A stretch of DNA of 44,799 nucleotides from Fischerella muscicola PCC 7414 (GCF_000317205.1 NZ_AJLK01000128.1:1-44799); one strand, 5' to 3'; shown: positions 9,301-17,602, counted from the stretch's first letter. Numbers and translations: made by a program. Notes: generated by a model not told the origin, from the sequence alone.

Positions 9301-10178
9301 ATAATCGCATGAGTATCGGTGGTTTGAATTCCCAACCCCACAGCTAATTGTTGTACTAAATTAGTACTCTGCTCTAACCTCAGCAATAGATCATCAAGTG
9401 AAGTTTCTACAATTGGCGGTGAGTTTTGCCAAGTTTCGTCTAATGCTGTAGCTGCAAGACTTTCTCTGACCCAACTTTCTTCTTCGTATTCTTGCCAAGC
9501 AGTATCCTCTTTTACTACATCTAAAGGTGGAACAAAATGGTCGAGTGTTTTGCTTACTACACCATCTTCTTGGTACTCCCATAAAAGTTCCCCAAGATTG
9601 CGTATCAAATCTATCCCTGGAGTTGCCGATACAGGTGTGGGTATAGTATTTTCCTCATGCTGATTTGGCAGATTTGCGGGTAATTCTGCTTGTGGTAAAG
9701 GAATAGAGTTAGGTGTCGACTCTGGGGTTTCAAAATCTATGGTTAAATCTTCTGCGTCAGTGTGCCAATATTCTCCACCTAAATTCCGTGTTAACAGGCG
9801 TATACCAATATCGTAGGCAAGGTCTCCGACTGTTCCAATCCTCAATTCACCTAATTGCACCATCCTTTCTGCCAGCTGATTATTTGGTGCAGGTGAAGAT
9901 AGTAATTTTTCACCAAAGTTTAATAGCCACTCTATCCAGCGATCTGTACTGATACGATGTTCCATCCGTTGCAGATACTTAATTGCCCAGTGCTGTCCTC
10001 GTGCCTGATACACGCCTTCCAGCAGTTGGGTGAACAAAAATTCCAGATCCGCGTTGGTCAATTCCGGTAGCTGCTGTTCCACCTGATACCCCGCCATAGC
10101 CTTGCTATAAGCAGTCTGCTTTCTGCTATAGGGGGACTTCCATAACCTTTTTAGCCAATGTACTAGCCACTTGAGCAT
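6360..10178 (-). CDS. TPR repeat protein with C-terminal CHAT-like domain, catalytic residues altered
   Basis: Large 1272-residue cytoplasmic protein. The N-terminal 120 residues are a helical conserved region. An acidic Pro/Thr-rich linker follows. About ten 34-residue TPR units (about 310-650; consensus AWYNRGVAL..LGNFEEAIASYDKAIEI) form a protein-binding solenoid. A helical region leads to a C-terminal CHAT (caspase-like) domain, about 1050-1272, ending HPYYWAGFKITG. Active CHAT domains carry His in an HFxGH motif and Cys in an SACET motif. Here they read HFLGQ (His-1093 kept, the following His is Gln-1097) and LCNIET (Ile-1139 at the Cys position, Cys-1137 two residues early). This suggests a pseudo-protease. 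The gene overlaps the start of the antiporter frame by 40 bases. Confidence 0.88.
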   Translation of the reverse strand: MLKWLVHWLKRLWKSPYSRKQTAYSKAMAGYQVEQQLPELTNADLEFLFTQLLEGVYQARGQHWAIKYLQRMEHRISTDRWIEWLLNFGEKLLSSPAPNNQLAERMVQLGELRIGTVGDLAYDIGIRLLTRNLGGEYWHTDAEDLTIDFETPESTPNSIPLPQAELPANLPNQHEENTIPTPVSATPGIDLIRNLGELLWEYQEDGVVSKTLDHFVPPLDVVKEDTAWQEYEEESWVRESLAATALDETWQNSPPIVETSLDDLLLRLEQSTNLVQQLAVGLGIQTTDTHAIIEALSDESNGNSVQAEAWFYEGLQQAKIGDLAGALTYYNKSVELNPDAYEYWFNRGLTLFYLGNFPEAIASYDRAIGIKPDFYKGWYNRGAALSELGNFTEAIASFDEALKLKNDYQEAWSGRGLVQLKLGQLSEAIASFDASLQLQPQDPEIWYFRGTALAEAGQNYDAIACYDQALECYPEFDLAWYKRGVALFNIGNWEEAIANYHQAIQINPECYQAWYGLAGVKEKLGNIQEAIAAYDRSTQIQPNFHEAWIDRGVILASLGNWEEAIASWDKAIAINPNFYLTWFNRGVALDNLGRREEAIASYDKAIEIQSDFYLAWYNRGVAQFYLGQYEEAIISYDGTLKIKPDYWEAWLGRGSAAGNAIMVEWRSPVFSSIAADNHALNERGYEGKLASYQEGLKYISSNTHPEGWGRLHLAIGNAHYDRGKRHPVPRHYWLEAVAAYENALTTLTAEVFPVLHLETLQNLIKTLVVLGETKLAHQYQKRATDLLQSLLEEPTRSNEDKKQLALKFVGLWQLTVDIAIQFGELAQGWEIAEYGKNACFTWLFSGWREQIFSPSYNEIHQLLNPKTAIIYWHISPCTLRTFVIKYKSPEPIPIFTPILNFASIDELPVPEAVARLSAFEDWIEQWHQQYQEYSSLGEEEQSRNKYAWDSDIERKLLQLKKILNISAIVQELEDINQLILIPHRDLHKLPLHALFYLHSASEEESLNVSSHFTITYLPSVQMGLSLNSKPIEKTDEKLLLYVEQATGSSKLKFAKVEAEVISQIFTHSQCIQEARATKEFVLNSLQKDYNIFHFLGQVIPNYSQPYASELVLANQEKITLAELDIHQLANYKLVTLCNIETTTACPQSITTEFSDLFNFLLNQRIPHIISNLWTVESPASTLVMIEFYQRIKQNISPALALGEAILWLKELTAAELTQWYEDLLKQMPSEGLRIKTHLASELYRTSQMAADTKVYSHPYYWAGFKITGNFHI
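8380..9101. repeat. 102-nt periodic HIP1 octamers inside the TPR-coding repeats
   Basis: GCGATCGC begins at 8380, 8482, 8584, 8686, 8992 and 9094, exactly 102 bases (34 codons) apart. The two missing positions hold one- and two-mismatch forms at 8788 (GCGATAGC) and 8890 (GCAATAGC). On the coding strand each encodes the Ala-Ile-Ala of the TPR helix B motif EAIAS. Confidence 0.9.
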
Positions 10179-10834
10179 TTGAGGGACTCTTGGATGCTTT
10201 TCATATAGATTTTAGCGATCGATGTTAAAAAAAACTCACCATTTACGTAAAATCTCGTTATAATTTTTACATAGAAAAATGCTAAATTTATCACTCCACG
10301 TCTAACTAATTCTACAGTAAGACACTGGTCTAAAATTTATAGCGATTATCTCAGTGATGGTCAAGTGCATAGTATACATAATTTTGTCTGGAAAATGGGT
10401 GTGGGGGTAATAAGGCTTGGTTAAGGGGAAAAGGGTAAAGGGTAAAGGGGGAAAAATAAGCATTATCCCCTTTTTCCTTTCACCTTTAACCCATAGGTTG
10501 ACCAGATCCCCGACTTTTTGGAAAAGTCGGGGATCTGACGCCTTGCAAAGAGTCAAAACTTATGTGGTCGAGTACCAGAAATAGTAATTTTAAATAACGC
10601 GATCGCACTTCTTCCAATTCTTTCTCTGCGTCCTGGTGCAATTGATTCCAAAACCAACCCAAAAAATAAACTCGGAATTCGGAATCAAAATCAACTCCGA
10701 CTTCCGAATTTCAAATTCATAACTAAACTAGTAGTTCACCAAATTGATTTTGACAGTTTGGCTAGATCCCCGACTTTTTTAAAAAGTCGGGGATCTGACA
10801 TCTCGCAAGCTGTCAAAACTTGTGTGGTAGAGTA
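10179..10834. other. 656-bp intergenic region with dispersed repeats
   Basis: Between the 5' end of the TPR-CHAT gene and the 3' end of ndhH. It contains the divergent-side promoter area for the TPR gene (AT-rich, 10200-10320), G-rich and C-rich facing tracts near 10420-10490, two copies of a hairpin repeat, and a GAATTCGGAA/TTCCGAATT inverted pair near 10673-10710. The one short open frame here (10302-10556, minus) is low-complexity and unlikely to be coding. Confidence 0.55.
10502..10576. repeat. Hairpin repeat, copy 1
   Basis: AGATCCCCGACTTTT paired with AAAAGTCGGGGATCT (10504-10536), followed by a conserved tail (GCAAAGAGTCAAAACTTATG, then GTACCAG). The same hairpin plus tail recurs 260 bp downstream next to ndhH. 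Confidence 0.7.
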
Positions 10835-10838
10835 CTAG
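10762..10838 (-). repeat. Hairpin repeat, copy 2, overlapping the ndhH stop codon
   Basis: AGATCCCCGACTTTTT faces AAAAAGTCGGGGATCT (10764-10796) with the same tail as copy 1. The tail runs into the ndhH stop codon at 10835-10837. Read on the minus strand it is the first strong hairpin after ndhH, so it may end that transcript, although no clean T-run follows. Confidence 0.6.
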
Positions 10839-12019
10839 CGGTCTACAGAACCCATAATTACGTCGATACTGCCCAGAATCACCACAATATCGGCTACCTT
10901 TACACCCCGCAGCAAATGAGGGAGAATTTGCAGGTTGTTATAATCTGCTGGGCGAATCTTCCACCGCCAAGGGAAGACATTATCATCACCAATCAAATAA
11001 ATTCCCAATTCACCTTTACCGCTTTCGACGCGGCTGTAAATTTCGCCTTTAGGAATCTTAAAGGTAGGAGCAACTTTTTTGGCAATGTATTGATAATCAA
11101 AGTCATCCCACTCAGATTTTTTGCCCGCCTGCATCCGCTTCGCTTCTAAGTTCTCGTATGGGCCACCTGGAAGTCCTTTGATAGCCTGGCGAATGATTTT
11201 CACGGATTCGCGCATCTCCCGCATCCGCACCAGGTAACGGGCTAAGCAATCTCCGGCTGTTTCCCACTGTACTTCCCAATCGAAGTCATCGTAGCATTCA
11301 TAGTGGTCTACTTTCCGCAAATCCCACTTGACGCCAGATGCACGTAACATTGGACCAGAAAGTCCCCAATTAATTGCTTCTTCGCGGGTAATAGTACCAA
11401 CACCTTCTACACGTCGGCGGAAAATAGGATTATTGGTGACTAAGCGTTCATACTCATCTACTTTGGGTAGGAAGTAATCGCAGAAGTCTTGGCATTTATC
11501 TACCCAACCGTAAGGTAAGTCAACCGCCACTCCCCCAATGCGGAAGTAGTTGTTGTTAACCATGCGATAACCTGTAGCAGCTTCCCACAGGTCATAAATC
11601 ATTTCCCGTTCCCGGAACTGGTAGAAAAAGGGAGTTTGAGCGCCCACGTCAGCAAGGAACGGGCCAAACCACAATAAATGGTTAGCGATGCGGTTTAACT
11701 CCAGCATGATGACGCGGATGTAGCTGGCGCGTTTGGGGACGGTAATCCCTGCTAACTTTTCTGGGGCGTTGACTGTGACGGCTTCGTTAAACATACCCGC
11801 CGCATAGTCCCAGCGACTCACGTAGGGAACATACTGGATATTAGTGCGGTTTTCCGCAATTTTTTCCATTCCCCGGTGTAGATAGCCAATTACCGGCTCA
11901 CAATCAACAACGTCTTCGCCATCTAAAGTGACAATTAACCGCAGAACCCCGTGCATTGAAGGGTGATGAGGCCCCATGTTCAGCACCATTGGTTCAGTAC
12001 GGGTTTCTATTCTTGCCAT
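10835..12019 (-). CDS. ndhH: NAD(P)H-quinone oxidoreductase subunit H
   Basis: Hydrophilic core subunit (complex I 49-kDa/NuoD homologue) of the cyanobacterial NDH-1 complex in the thylakoid membrane, which takes electrons from ferredoxin to plastoquinone for respiration and cyclic flow. The 394 residues match the family length. Signatures seen are [17 protein letters not shown] near the N-terminus, [33 protein letters not shown], and the C-terminal [20 protein letters not shown]. Conserved His and Tyr of the quinone-site loop (GPHHPSMHG, with PVIGYLHRG) are intact. It stands alone, as ndhH often does in cyanobacteria, and is divergent from rsmH. Confidence 0.97.
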   Translation of the reverse strand: MARIETRTEPMVLNMGPHHPSMHGVLRLIVTLDGEDVVDCEPVIGYLHRGMEKIAENRTNIQYVPYVSRWDYAAGMFNEAVTVNAPEKLAGITVPKRASYIRVIMLELNRIANHLLWFGPFLADVGAQTPFFYQFREREMIYDLWEAATGYRMVNNNYFRIGGVAVDLPYGWVDKCQDFCDYFLPKVDEYERLVTNNPIFRRRVEGVGTITREEAINWGLSGPMLRASGVKWDLRKVDHYECYDDFDWEVQWETAGDCLARYLVRMREMRESVKIIRQAIKGLPGGPYENLEAKRMQAGKKSEWDDFDYQYIAKKVAPTFKIPKGEIYSRVESGKGELGIYLIGDDNVFPWRWKIRPADYNNLQILPHLLRGVKVADIVVILGSIDVIMGSVDR

Positions 12020-12459
12020 AGATTTCAGTGTTCTCCGGTTTGTGAACGATGAAGCCAGTAACCCCTACTTGAAAATTATTTGACGTTTTTGGTTTCGGGT
12101 GGCTTTTTGAAGATATATTTGCTACTAATACACATAAATTCCACAAGTTAGGATTGGAGAATTCATGCGTTTGCCTTGGATTCAACTAATCTAATTATAT
12201 TGAGATGGGTGTAGACAAGCCGATTCACACTTACAGAACTATCCATAGGCATTCAAGAAGATTACTATAAGCTATCCTAGTGTTTTCTCGCACCAAATTC
12301 AAAAAGTGTAGTTTCAATCAGTAAACAGACGTATGGTGTAGTGTTACCGCCCACCAATGCTTTCGACCAATTCGTCGGGAACTTAAACCCAAACCGAAGA
12401 TGCGCTCTTTACTGATAACTGATAACTGTTAAAGTCGTCTATTTTTATGTCCAGTTAAC
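12020..12459. other. Divergent intergenic region, ndhH / rsmH
   Basis: 440 bp of AT-rich sequence between divergent genes. It includes a small direct repeat, CTGATAACTGATAACTG near 12414-12430. No RNA gene, long hairpin or convincing promoter was recognised. A 63-codon minus-strand frame (11994-12185) overlaps the ndhH start and shows no protein-like features. Confidence 0.45.
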
Positions 12460-13356
12460 ATGAACTCTCATGCCTCCGAACCAATAGATATCGAAGAATC
12501 GGCTTTTTCCCATATTCCTGTGTTACCTCAAGCAGTGATTGAGGGTTTAGCGGTACGTGCAGGGGGACACTATCTTGATGCCACGGTAGGGGGTGGAGGT
12601 CACACTCGTTTAATTTTAGAAGCTGCGCCCGATGTACGAGTAACTGCTATTGATCAAGATGAGGATGCTTTAGTGGCGGCGCAAAAGGAATTAGCAGAGT
12701 TTGGAGAATGTGTTACATTCATCCACACTAATTTTGCTGCTTACGAATTTCCACCTAGTACTTTTGCTGGTATTCTCGCAGATTTGGGCGTGAGTTCTTA
12801 CCATTTGGATACAGCAAACAGAGGTTTTAGCTTTCGCCACGAAGCTAATTTGGATATGCGAATGAATAGGCAACAATCTCTGACAGCAGCAGATGTGATT
12901 AATGAGTGGGATGAAGCTGAATTAGCAGATATTTTTTTTAAGTACGGGGAAGAAAGACTATCACGACGCATTGCTAAACGCATCGTCGAACAGCGTCCCT
13001 TTGAAACTACTACAGAGTTAGCACAGGCGATCGCTTACAGTGTCCCCCCGAAATACCGTTATGGCAGAATTAATCCTGCTACTCGTGTTTTCCAAGCACT
13101 GCGAATTGTTGTTAACGACGAGTTAAAGTCTTTAGAAACCTTTCTGGATAAAGCACCACAAGCACTTGTCCCAGGTGGCAGAATCGCGATTATCAGTTTT
13201 CATAGCTTGGAAGACCGTTTGGTTAAACATGGTCTGAGGAATTCACCCTTGTTACAGGTTTTGACCAAAAAACCAATCACAGCACATGAAGAGGAAATTG
13301 TCAACAATCCCCGTTCTCGTTCTGCAAAATTGAGGGTTGCCCAGAGGGTTGGGTGA
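12460..13356 (+). CDS. rsmH: 16S rRNA m4C1402 methyltransferase RsmH (MraW)
   Basis: SAM-dependent enzyme that N4-methylates C1402 of 16S rRNA in the decoding centre. The 298 residues are of usual length. [13 protein letters not shown] opens the conserved region. The SAM motif I is [12 protein letters not shown] (about 38-49), followed by AIDQDEDAL, the ILADLGVSS motif, and the C-terminal [14 protein letters not shown] and [12 protein letters not shown] motifs. All hallmark segments are present. The stop is followed within a few bases by G-rich repeat sequence and then a transposon relic. In many bacteria this gene starts the division/cell-wall cluster; here it stands alone, as is usual in cyanobacteria. 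Confidence 0.97.
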   Translation: MNSHASEPIDIEESAFSHIPVLPQAVIEGLAVRAGGHYLDATVGGGGHTRLILEAAPDVRVTAIDQDEDALVAAQKELAEFGECVTFIHTNFAAYEFPPSTFAGILADLGVSSYHLDTANRGFSFRHEANLDMRMNRQQSLTAADVINEWDEAELADIFFKYGEERLSRRIAKRIVEQRPFETTTELAQAIAYSVPPKYRYGRINPATRVFQALRIVVNDELKSLETFLDKAPQALVPGGRIAIISFHSLEDRLVKHGLRNSPLLQVLTKKPITAHEEEIVNNPRSRSAKLRVAQRVG

Positions 13357-13428
13357 TGGGGGGCTAGGGGTCCCCACTTTGTGGGGTTGGGGGGCAATGG
13401 GGAACTCACCGGCCCCCACTCCCCTAAG

Positions 13429-13770
13429 GCAGGACTGTTTCATTCTCACAAGAAAAATGGTTGAATCAGGATGATAACAGTATTGAATCAGAGTGCTATG
13501 ACTGCCAGCTTAATTGTAGAACTCAAAAAAGTACCAGATTTCTGGTCACTGGGGTATTGAAAATCGTCTTCATTGGATTAAGGATGTTGTTTTTGATGAA
13601 GACTCTTCCCAAATGATTGATGGCTATGCTGCTGCTAACTTCTCGATTATTCGTAGTTTTGTCATTAACCTCTTGCGTCACAATGGTTTTAATTCCCTAA
13701 CCAGACCAATACGACATTGCGCCCATGATATTAAATTACTTTTTTCCTTTCTAGAATGAAACAGTCCTGC
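13429..13770 (+). mobile_element. ISAs1-family relic with both terminal inverted repeats
   Basis: GCAGGACTGTTTCATTCT (13429-13446) and its exact complement (13753-13770) bound a 342-bp element. Inside, from about 13532 to 13756, one frame reads as the C-terminus of an ISAs1-type DDE transposase: SGHWGIENRLHWIKDVVFDE, then a segment with AAANFSIIRSFVINLLRHNG, ending KLLFSFLE and a stop. The frame has a stop just upstream (near 13520) and the N-terminal two thirds of the transposase are missing, so it cannot move itself. Flanks share only TAAG, so the original target duplication is decayed. The left flank is the broken arm of a C/G-rich hairpin repeat, suggesting insertion into that repeat. Confidence 0.75.
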
Positions 13771-13847
13771 TTTGTAAGGGGAGGGAACAGTTTCCCCCAT
13801 GTTGCGAATAGGGTTTTTCTGACCACGCACCACTAATAACTACTCCC

Positions 13848-14483
13848 TTAAGTCAAATCTCTTCTAATCCGAGTTAATGCCTGGTTTAAACCTTCGCTGT
13901 GAATCCAACCGACAAACCCGCCGTAAATCATTCTGTCATTACGATCGCCTAAAAAAACATGGTCAACTCCAAGGAGGTTTTTCCAAGTCCTCACCACTGT
14001 CCCATCCCTGAGTCTCATCATCGGATGAGAACTTTTAAAATCTCTGTGGTGGGCGCGAGTCATGCCAGGGACATTCTCTAAAATCGCGATCGCTTCTGTT
14101 GCATCATCTGTTGTATTAGAGTGAACTACCGTTGCACAACCGCATCCATCAGTTACAGTCGTCTTGAGTCTATCTTTCATATCACCGTCAAACAGCGACA
14201 AAGACTCAATCTCTTCTAGCAACTTGCCATGTGGTTCATTCTGTCGGCGCTGGCAATAAATTGCTGTAAGAAAATCCTCGAGACTGACTTTTGCCAAAGC
14301 ATCGGTAATCAAACCTGTCAGACCCAAAACTGCAATTCCACCCAACATACCCGCAGGCCCACCCAGAAAAGCTAAAGCTGCCGTAATGGCTGCTGCACCT
14401 GTTAAACCTGTAGCTGCCATTGTGATTACCAAAATTACACCTGGTAAACCTAAAGCGGCTACTTTTTTGACAACCTCATCCAT
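13848..14483 (-). CDS. Unrecognised protein with glycine-rich hydrophobic N-terminus
   Basis: I do not recognise this 211-residue protein with confidence. Residues about 10-65 are almost purely small and hydrophobic (LGLPGVILVITMAATGLTGA, AAITAALAFLGGPAGMLGGI, AVLGLTGLITDAL). This gives two to three Gly/Ala-rich membrane-seeking helices with no cleavable signal. Residues about 66-211 are soluble-looking, with a DGCGCATVVHSN segment, a helix EAIAILENVPGMTRAHH and aromatic-rich strands (MIYGGFVGWIHSEG). The start ATG at 14483 lies about 90 bp from the end of glmS, which is on the same strand and upstream. It could be a membrane-active effector or a peripheral membrane protein; this is inference from composition only. 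Confidence 0.6.
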   Translation of the reverse strand: MDEVVKKVAALGLPGVILVITMAATGLTGAAAITAALAFLGGPAGMLGGIAVLGLTGLITDALAKVSLEDFLTAIYCQRRQNEPHGKLLEEIESLSLFDGDMKDRLKTTVTDGCGCATVVHSNTTDDATEAIAILENVPGMTRAHHRDFKSSHPMMRLRDGTVVRTWKNLLGVDHVFLGDRNDRMIYGGFVGWIHSEGLNQALTRIRRDLT

Positions 14484-14574
14484 AAATATACAACCTATAA
14501 TAAAATGACTTCACAGAAGCGATCGCACTTCTTCAGAAGCCATTTTATCATCCAATATTAAGTATAATTTTACA

Positions 14575-16476
14575 CTATTCTACAGTCACACTCTTCGCAA
14601 GATTACGGGGCTGGTCGACATCTAAACCACGGCGGGCGGCGATATGATAAGCCAGTAATTGCAAGGGAATTACCGTCAGGATGGGAGAAAGTAATTCATC
14701 CACAAAAGAGACAGGAATTAAATCATTAAAAATTTCTCCTGCTTCTCCATCTTTGACGGGGGTAACACCAATTAAGCGAGAATCACGGGCTTTTGCTTCT
14801 TGGGCGTTGGAGATCACTTTTTCATAGACACTACCAGGCATAGCGATCGCTACTACTGGCACTTTTGCATCCAATAAAGCAATGGGGCCGTGCTTCATTT
14901 CTCCGGCTGGGTATCCTTCAGCATGAATGTAGCTGATTTCTTTTAATTTCAATGCCCCTTCCAAAGCAATCGGGAAGTTTATCCCCCTACCCAAAAAGAT
15001 AAAATCTGTGGTTTCAGCAAATTCATGTGCTAATTGTTCGGTTAATTTTTCCTGACTTTCCAACGTTGCTTCTATTTCTTTGGGAATCTGCCGTAATCCT
15101 TTGAGGATATCTTCTAAGCTTTCGTGGGGAAGCGTTTGGCGACTATAAGCCAAATCCAACGCTAAAGCGTAAAACGCCATTAATTGCGCAATAAAAGTTT
15201 TTGTCGCTGCTACTCCAATTTCAATACCAGCAAGGGTATTAATAATATGGGGAACCATATGCCCCAAACTACTTTCGGGACGATTGGTAATACCTAACAG
15301 TCGTGCTTGATACTTTGGTTCTCGACCCTGACGACGTTCCTGTTCCATTGCCAAGGCTGCTAATGTATCAGCAGTTTCACCTGATTGAGTAACGCCAATA
15401 GTTAGGGTATTGGGTGTCAGGGGTGAGGGAGCGTAGCGAAATTCAGAGGCATACTGTACCTGAGTGGGAATTTGTGCTAGTTGTTCGAGTAAGTATTTAC
15501 CGACTAAAGCTGCGTGCCAACTAGTACCACAAGCTACAATTTGAATCTGTTCTAAATCTGCGTAAACTTCAGTTGGTAAACCAATATTGATTGGAGAATT
15601 GCTACTGTTTTCTGGATGCGAATTAGTGTTAAAGTACGCTTCTAAACTTGCCCGCACTACTCCTGGTTGCTCGTAGATTTCCTTGAGCATGAAGTGCTTG
15701 AATCCTTGTTTTTCCACCATCATTGGATTCAAGCTGAGTAGGCGCGGGTGTTTTTTGAGCCTCTGCCCAGCAAAGTTGTAAATTTCTACGCCCAAAGGAG
15801 TAAGACGGGCCAATTCACCATTTTCTAGGGGTAGTACCGCCCTAGTATGGGAAATAATTGCTGGAGTATCGGAGGCGCAGAAAAATTCCCCTTGACCAAA
15901 ACCAATAACTAGAGGAGCCTGTTGCCGAACGACAATTAATTCATCAGGGTAGTCAGCATTGATAATTGCGATCGCAAACGCACCATGTAATTCGTTAACA
16001 GCTTTTCGCACAGCCTCCAAGAACAGAGAATCAGAGTTAATCTGTCCTAAGGCTATTTCTTCTTTGAGAAATTGAGCGATTAAGTGGGGTATAACTTCTG
16101 TATCTGTGTCTGAGCAAAACTGATGTCCTTGGTTTTTGAGTTGTTCGCGTAGTTCGCGGTAATTTTCCACAATCCCATTTTGTACTACAGCTATGCGCCT
16201 TGCTGTATCTATATGGGGATGAGCATTATACTCTTCTGGTTTACCGTGAGTCGCCCAGCGAGTATGACCAATGCCAATTTGGGCAGGAGTTTGTAAATGT
16301 TCTAACTTGGAACGTAGGTTAGATAGTTTACCTTTAGCTCGGACACAATGAACTTCTCCTTCCCAAATCGTAGCAACTCCAGCAGAATCGTAACCTCGAT
16401 ACTCCAGTTTTTCCAGCCCAGATAAGAGAATTTCTGTCGCCGCTTGAGTCCCTACATAACCGACGATACCGCACAT
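14575..16476 (-). CDS. glmS: Glutamine-fructose-6-phosphate aminotransferase (isomerizing)
   Basis: Converts fructose-6-phosphate and glutamine to glucosamine-6-phosphate, the entry step to UDP-GlcNAc for peptidoglycan and polysaccharides. The 633 residues fit the family. The N-terminal Ntn-type glutaminase begins MCGIVGYVG, so Cys-2 becomes the nucleophile after Met removal. GIGHTRWATHG and SDTDTEVIPHL follow. Two SIS (sugar isomerase) domains occupy about 305-450 and 480-620, with VACGTSWHAAL, GVTQSGETADTL and the C-terminal LLAYHIAARRGLDVDQPRNLAKSVTVE, which closes the active site. No glmS ribozyme-like leader was recognised; the 184 bp upstream are shared with the divergent QueD gene. Confidence 0.97.
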   Translation of the reverse strand: MCGIVGYVGTQAATEILLSGLEKLEYRGYDSAGVATIWEGEVHCVRAKGKLSNLRSKLEHLQTPAQIGIGHTRWATHGKPEEYNAHPHIDTARRIAVVQNGIVENYRELREQLKNQGHQFCSDTDTEVIPHLIAQFLKEEIALGQINSDSLFLEAVRKAVNELHGAFAIAIINADYPDELIVVRQQAPLVIGFGQGEFFCASDTPAIISHTRAVLPLENGELARLTPLGVEIYNFAGQRLKKHPRLLSLNPMMVEKQGFKHFMLKEIYEQPGVVRASLEAYFNTNSHPENSSNSPINIGLPTEVYADLEQIQIVACGTSWHAALVGKYLLEQLAQIPTQVQYASEFRYAPSPLTPNTLTIGVTQSGETADTLAALAMEQERRQGREPKYQARLLGITNRPESSLGHMVPHIINTLAGIEIGVAATKTFIAQLMAFYALALDLAYSRQTLPHESLEDILKGLRQIPKEIEATLESQEKLTEQLAHEFAETTDFIFLGRGINFPIALEGALKLKEISYIHAEGYPAGEMKHGPIALLDAKVPVVAIAMPGSVYEKVISNAQEAKARDSRLIGVTPVKDGEAGEIFNDLIPVSFVDELLSPILTVIPLQLLAYHIAARRGLDVDQPRNLAKSVTVE

Positions 16477-16660
16477 TACTCACACCACTAGAATTTTCAG
16501 GATGATCAAATTCCAGTATAGATGCTAAGTAGAGGGGAGGTGGGGCTGACGGGTGTAGGTTTTTTACAATTAATTTAGGGAGAGGGGTGTCGTGCCAAAA
16601 TTATTGAAACTAGAAGCGTTAAAATATTAAGAAATATTAAATAATACTCCCAGTACACTC

Positions 16661-17533
16661 ATGCAATGCGTTGTAAATCGCCGCGCTCAATTTTCGGCCA
16701 GCCATCGCTATTGGTTGCCAGAATTGAGTGAAGCTGAGAATTTAGAGAAATTTGGTGCTTGCTCTCGCTTTCCGGGACATGGACACAACTATGTCTTATT
16801 TGTCTCCCTAATAGGGGAACTAGATAAATATGGCATGGTGTTGAATTTGTCTGATGTCAAACACGTGATTAAGCAAGAAGTAACTAGCCAACTGGACTTT
16901 TCCTACCTCAACGATGTGTGGTCAGAATTTCAACAAACTCTGCCTACTACAGAAAATATTGCAAGGGTGATTTGGCAACGGCTAGCACCCCATTTACCTC
17001 TAGTCCGTGTGCAGCTATTTGAAAATCCTGAACTTTGGGCAGACTATATGGGAAACGGAATGGAAGCTTATCTCAATGTTAGTACTCACTTTAGCGCCGC
17101 TCACAGGCTAGCGCATCCTGATCTTAGCGATCAGGATAACTTCGAGATTTATGGTAAGTGTGCCCGTCCTAATGGTCACGGACACAACTACCATTTAGAA
17201 GTGACAGTAAAAGGGGAAATAGATCCACGCACTGGCATGATTGTAGATTTAGGTGCTTTAAATCAAGTGATTGAAGATTATGTGGTTGAACCATTTGATC
17301 ACACTTTCTTGAACAAAGATATCTCCTATTTTTCAGAAGTTGTACCTACTGCTGAAAACATAGCACTTCACATTAGTAATTTATTGCGATCGCCTATTCA
17401 GAAATTGGGAGCAAGTCTTTATAAAGTCAAATTAATCGAAAGTCCGAATAATTCTTGTGAAATTTACTGCACACAGACAGAATCCAACTCTGTTAATGTC
17501 GCAGCTAATCAGCCAGTTTTAGCGCGTATTTAG
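16661..17533 (+). CDS. Tandem 6-carboxytetrahydropterin synthase/QueD-like protein
   Basis: Two PTPS/QueD domains fused head to tail (290 residues); single-domain QueD is about 120. QueD makes 6-carboxytetrahydropterin for queuosine and 7-deazaguanine synthesis. Domain 1 (about 1-130) has zinc ligands His-15, His-40 and His-42 (GHGHNY) and catalytic Cys-34, but its LDH motif reads LDF (Asp-79, Phe-80), so the catalytic His is absent. Domain 2 (about 135-280) is complete: His-148, Cys-167, His-173, His-175 and the Asp-213/His-214 pair (FDHTFLN), with the late Glu in LIESPNN. The second domain is probably the catalyst and the first structural or divergent. Two-domain forms occur in cyanobacteria. 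Start ATG at 16661 begins directly at the first strand. Confidence 0.9.
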   Translation: MQCVVNRRAQFSASHRYWLPELSEAENLEKFGACSRFPGHGHNYVLFVSLIGELDKYGMVLNLSDVKHVIKQEVTSQLDFSYLNDVWSEFQQTLPTTENIARVIWQRLAPHLPLVRVQLFENPELWADYMGNGMEAYLNVSTHFSAAHRLAHPDLSDQDNFEIYGKCARPNGHGHNYHLEVTVKGEIDPRTGMIVDLGALNQVIEDYVVEPFDHTFLNKDISYFSEVVPTAENIALHISNLLRSPIQKLGASLYKVKLIESPNNSCEIYCTQTESNSVNVAANQPVLARI

Positions 17534-17542
17534 TTAAAGATT

Positions 17543-17602
17543 GGTTCGTAGTAAGGACTTTAGTCCTTAAGTACGCAAGCGCTAAAGCGCTTACTACGAA
17601 CC
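17543..17602. repeat. Branched palindromic repeat (three-way junction) overlapping the PrsW-like gene end
   Basis: Outer arms GGTTCGTAGTAA (17543-17554) and TTACTACGAACC (17591-17602) are perfect complements. Between them are two smaller palindromes, AAGGACTTTAGTCCTT (17553-17568) and AAGCGCTAAAGCGCTT (17578-17593). The unit sits between convergent genes and could act as a two-way terminator. A shorter relative with GTAGTAAGCA/TGCTTACTAC arms is at 25458-25484. Confidence 0.8.

Noticed and set aside
10302-10556. 84-codon minus-strand frame in the TPR-CHAT/ndhH spacer.
   Set aside because: Composed of translated hairpin and G/C-tract repeats, no motif, no ribosome binding site.
11994-12185. 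63-codon minus-strand frame overlapping the ndhH start.
   Set aside because: Polar low-information sequence with no family resemblance; it overlaps the ndhH leader in another frame.
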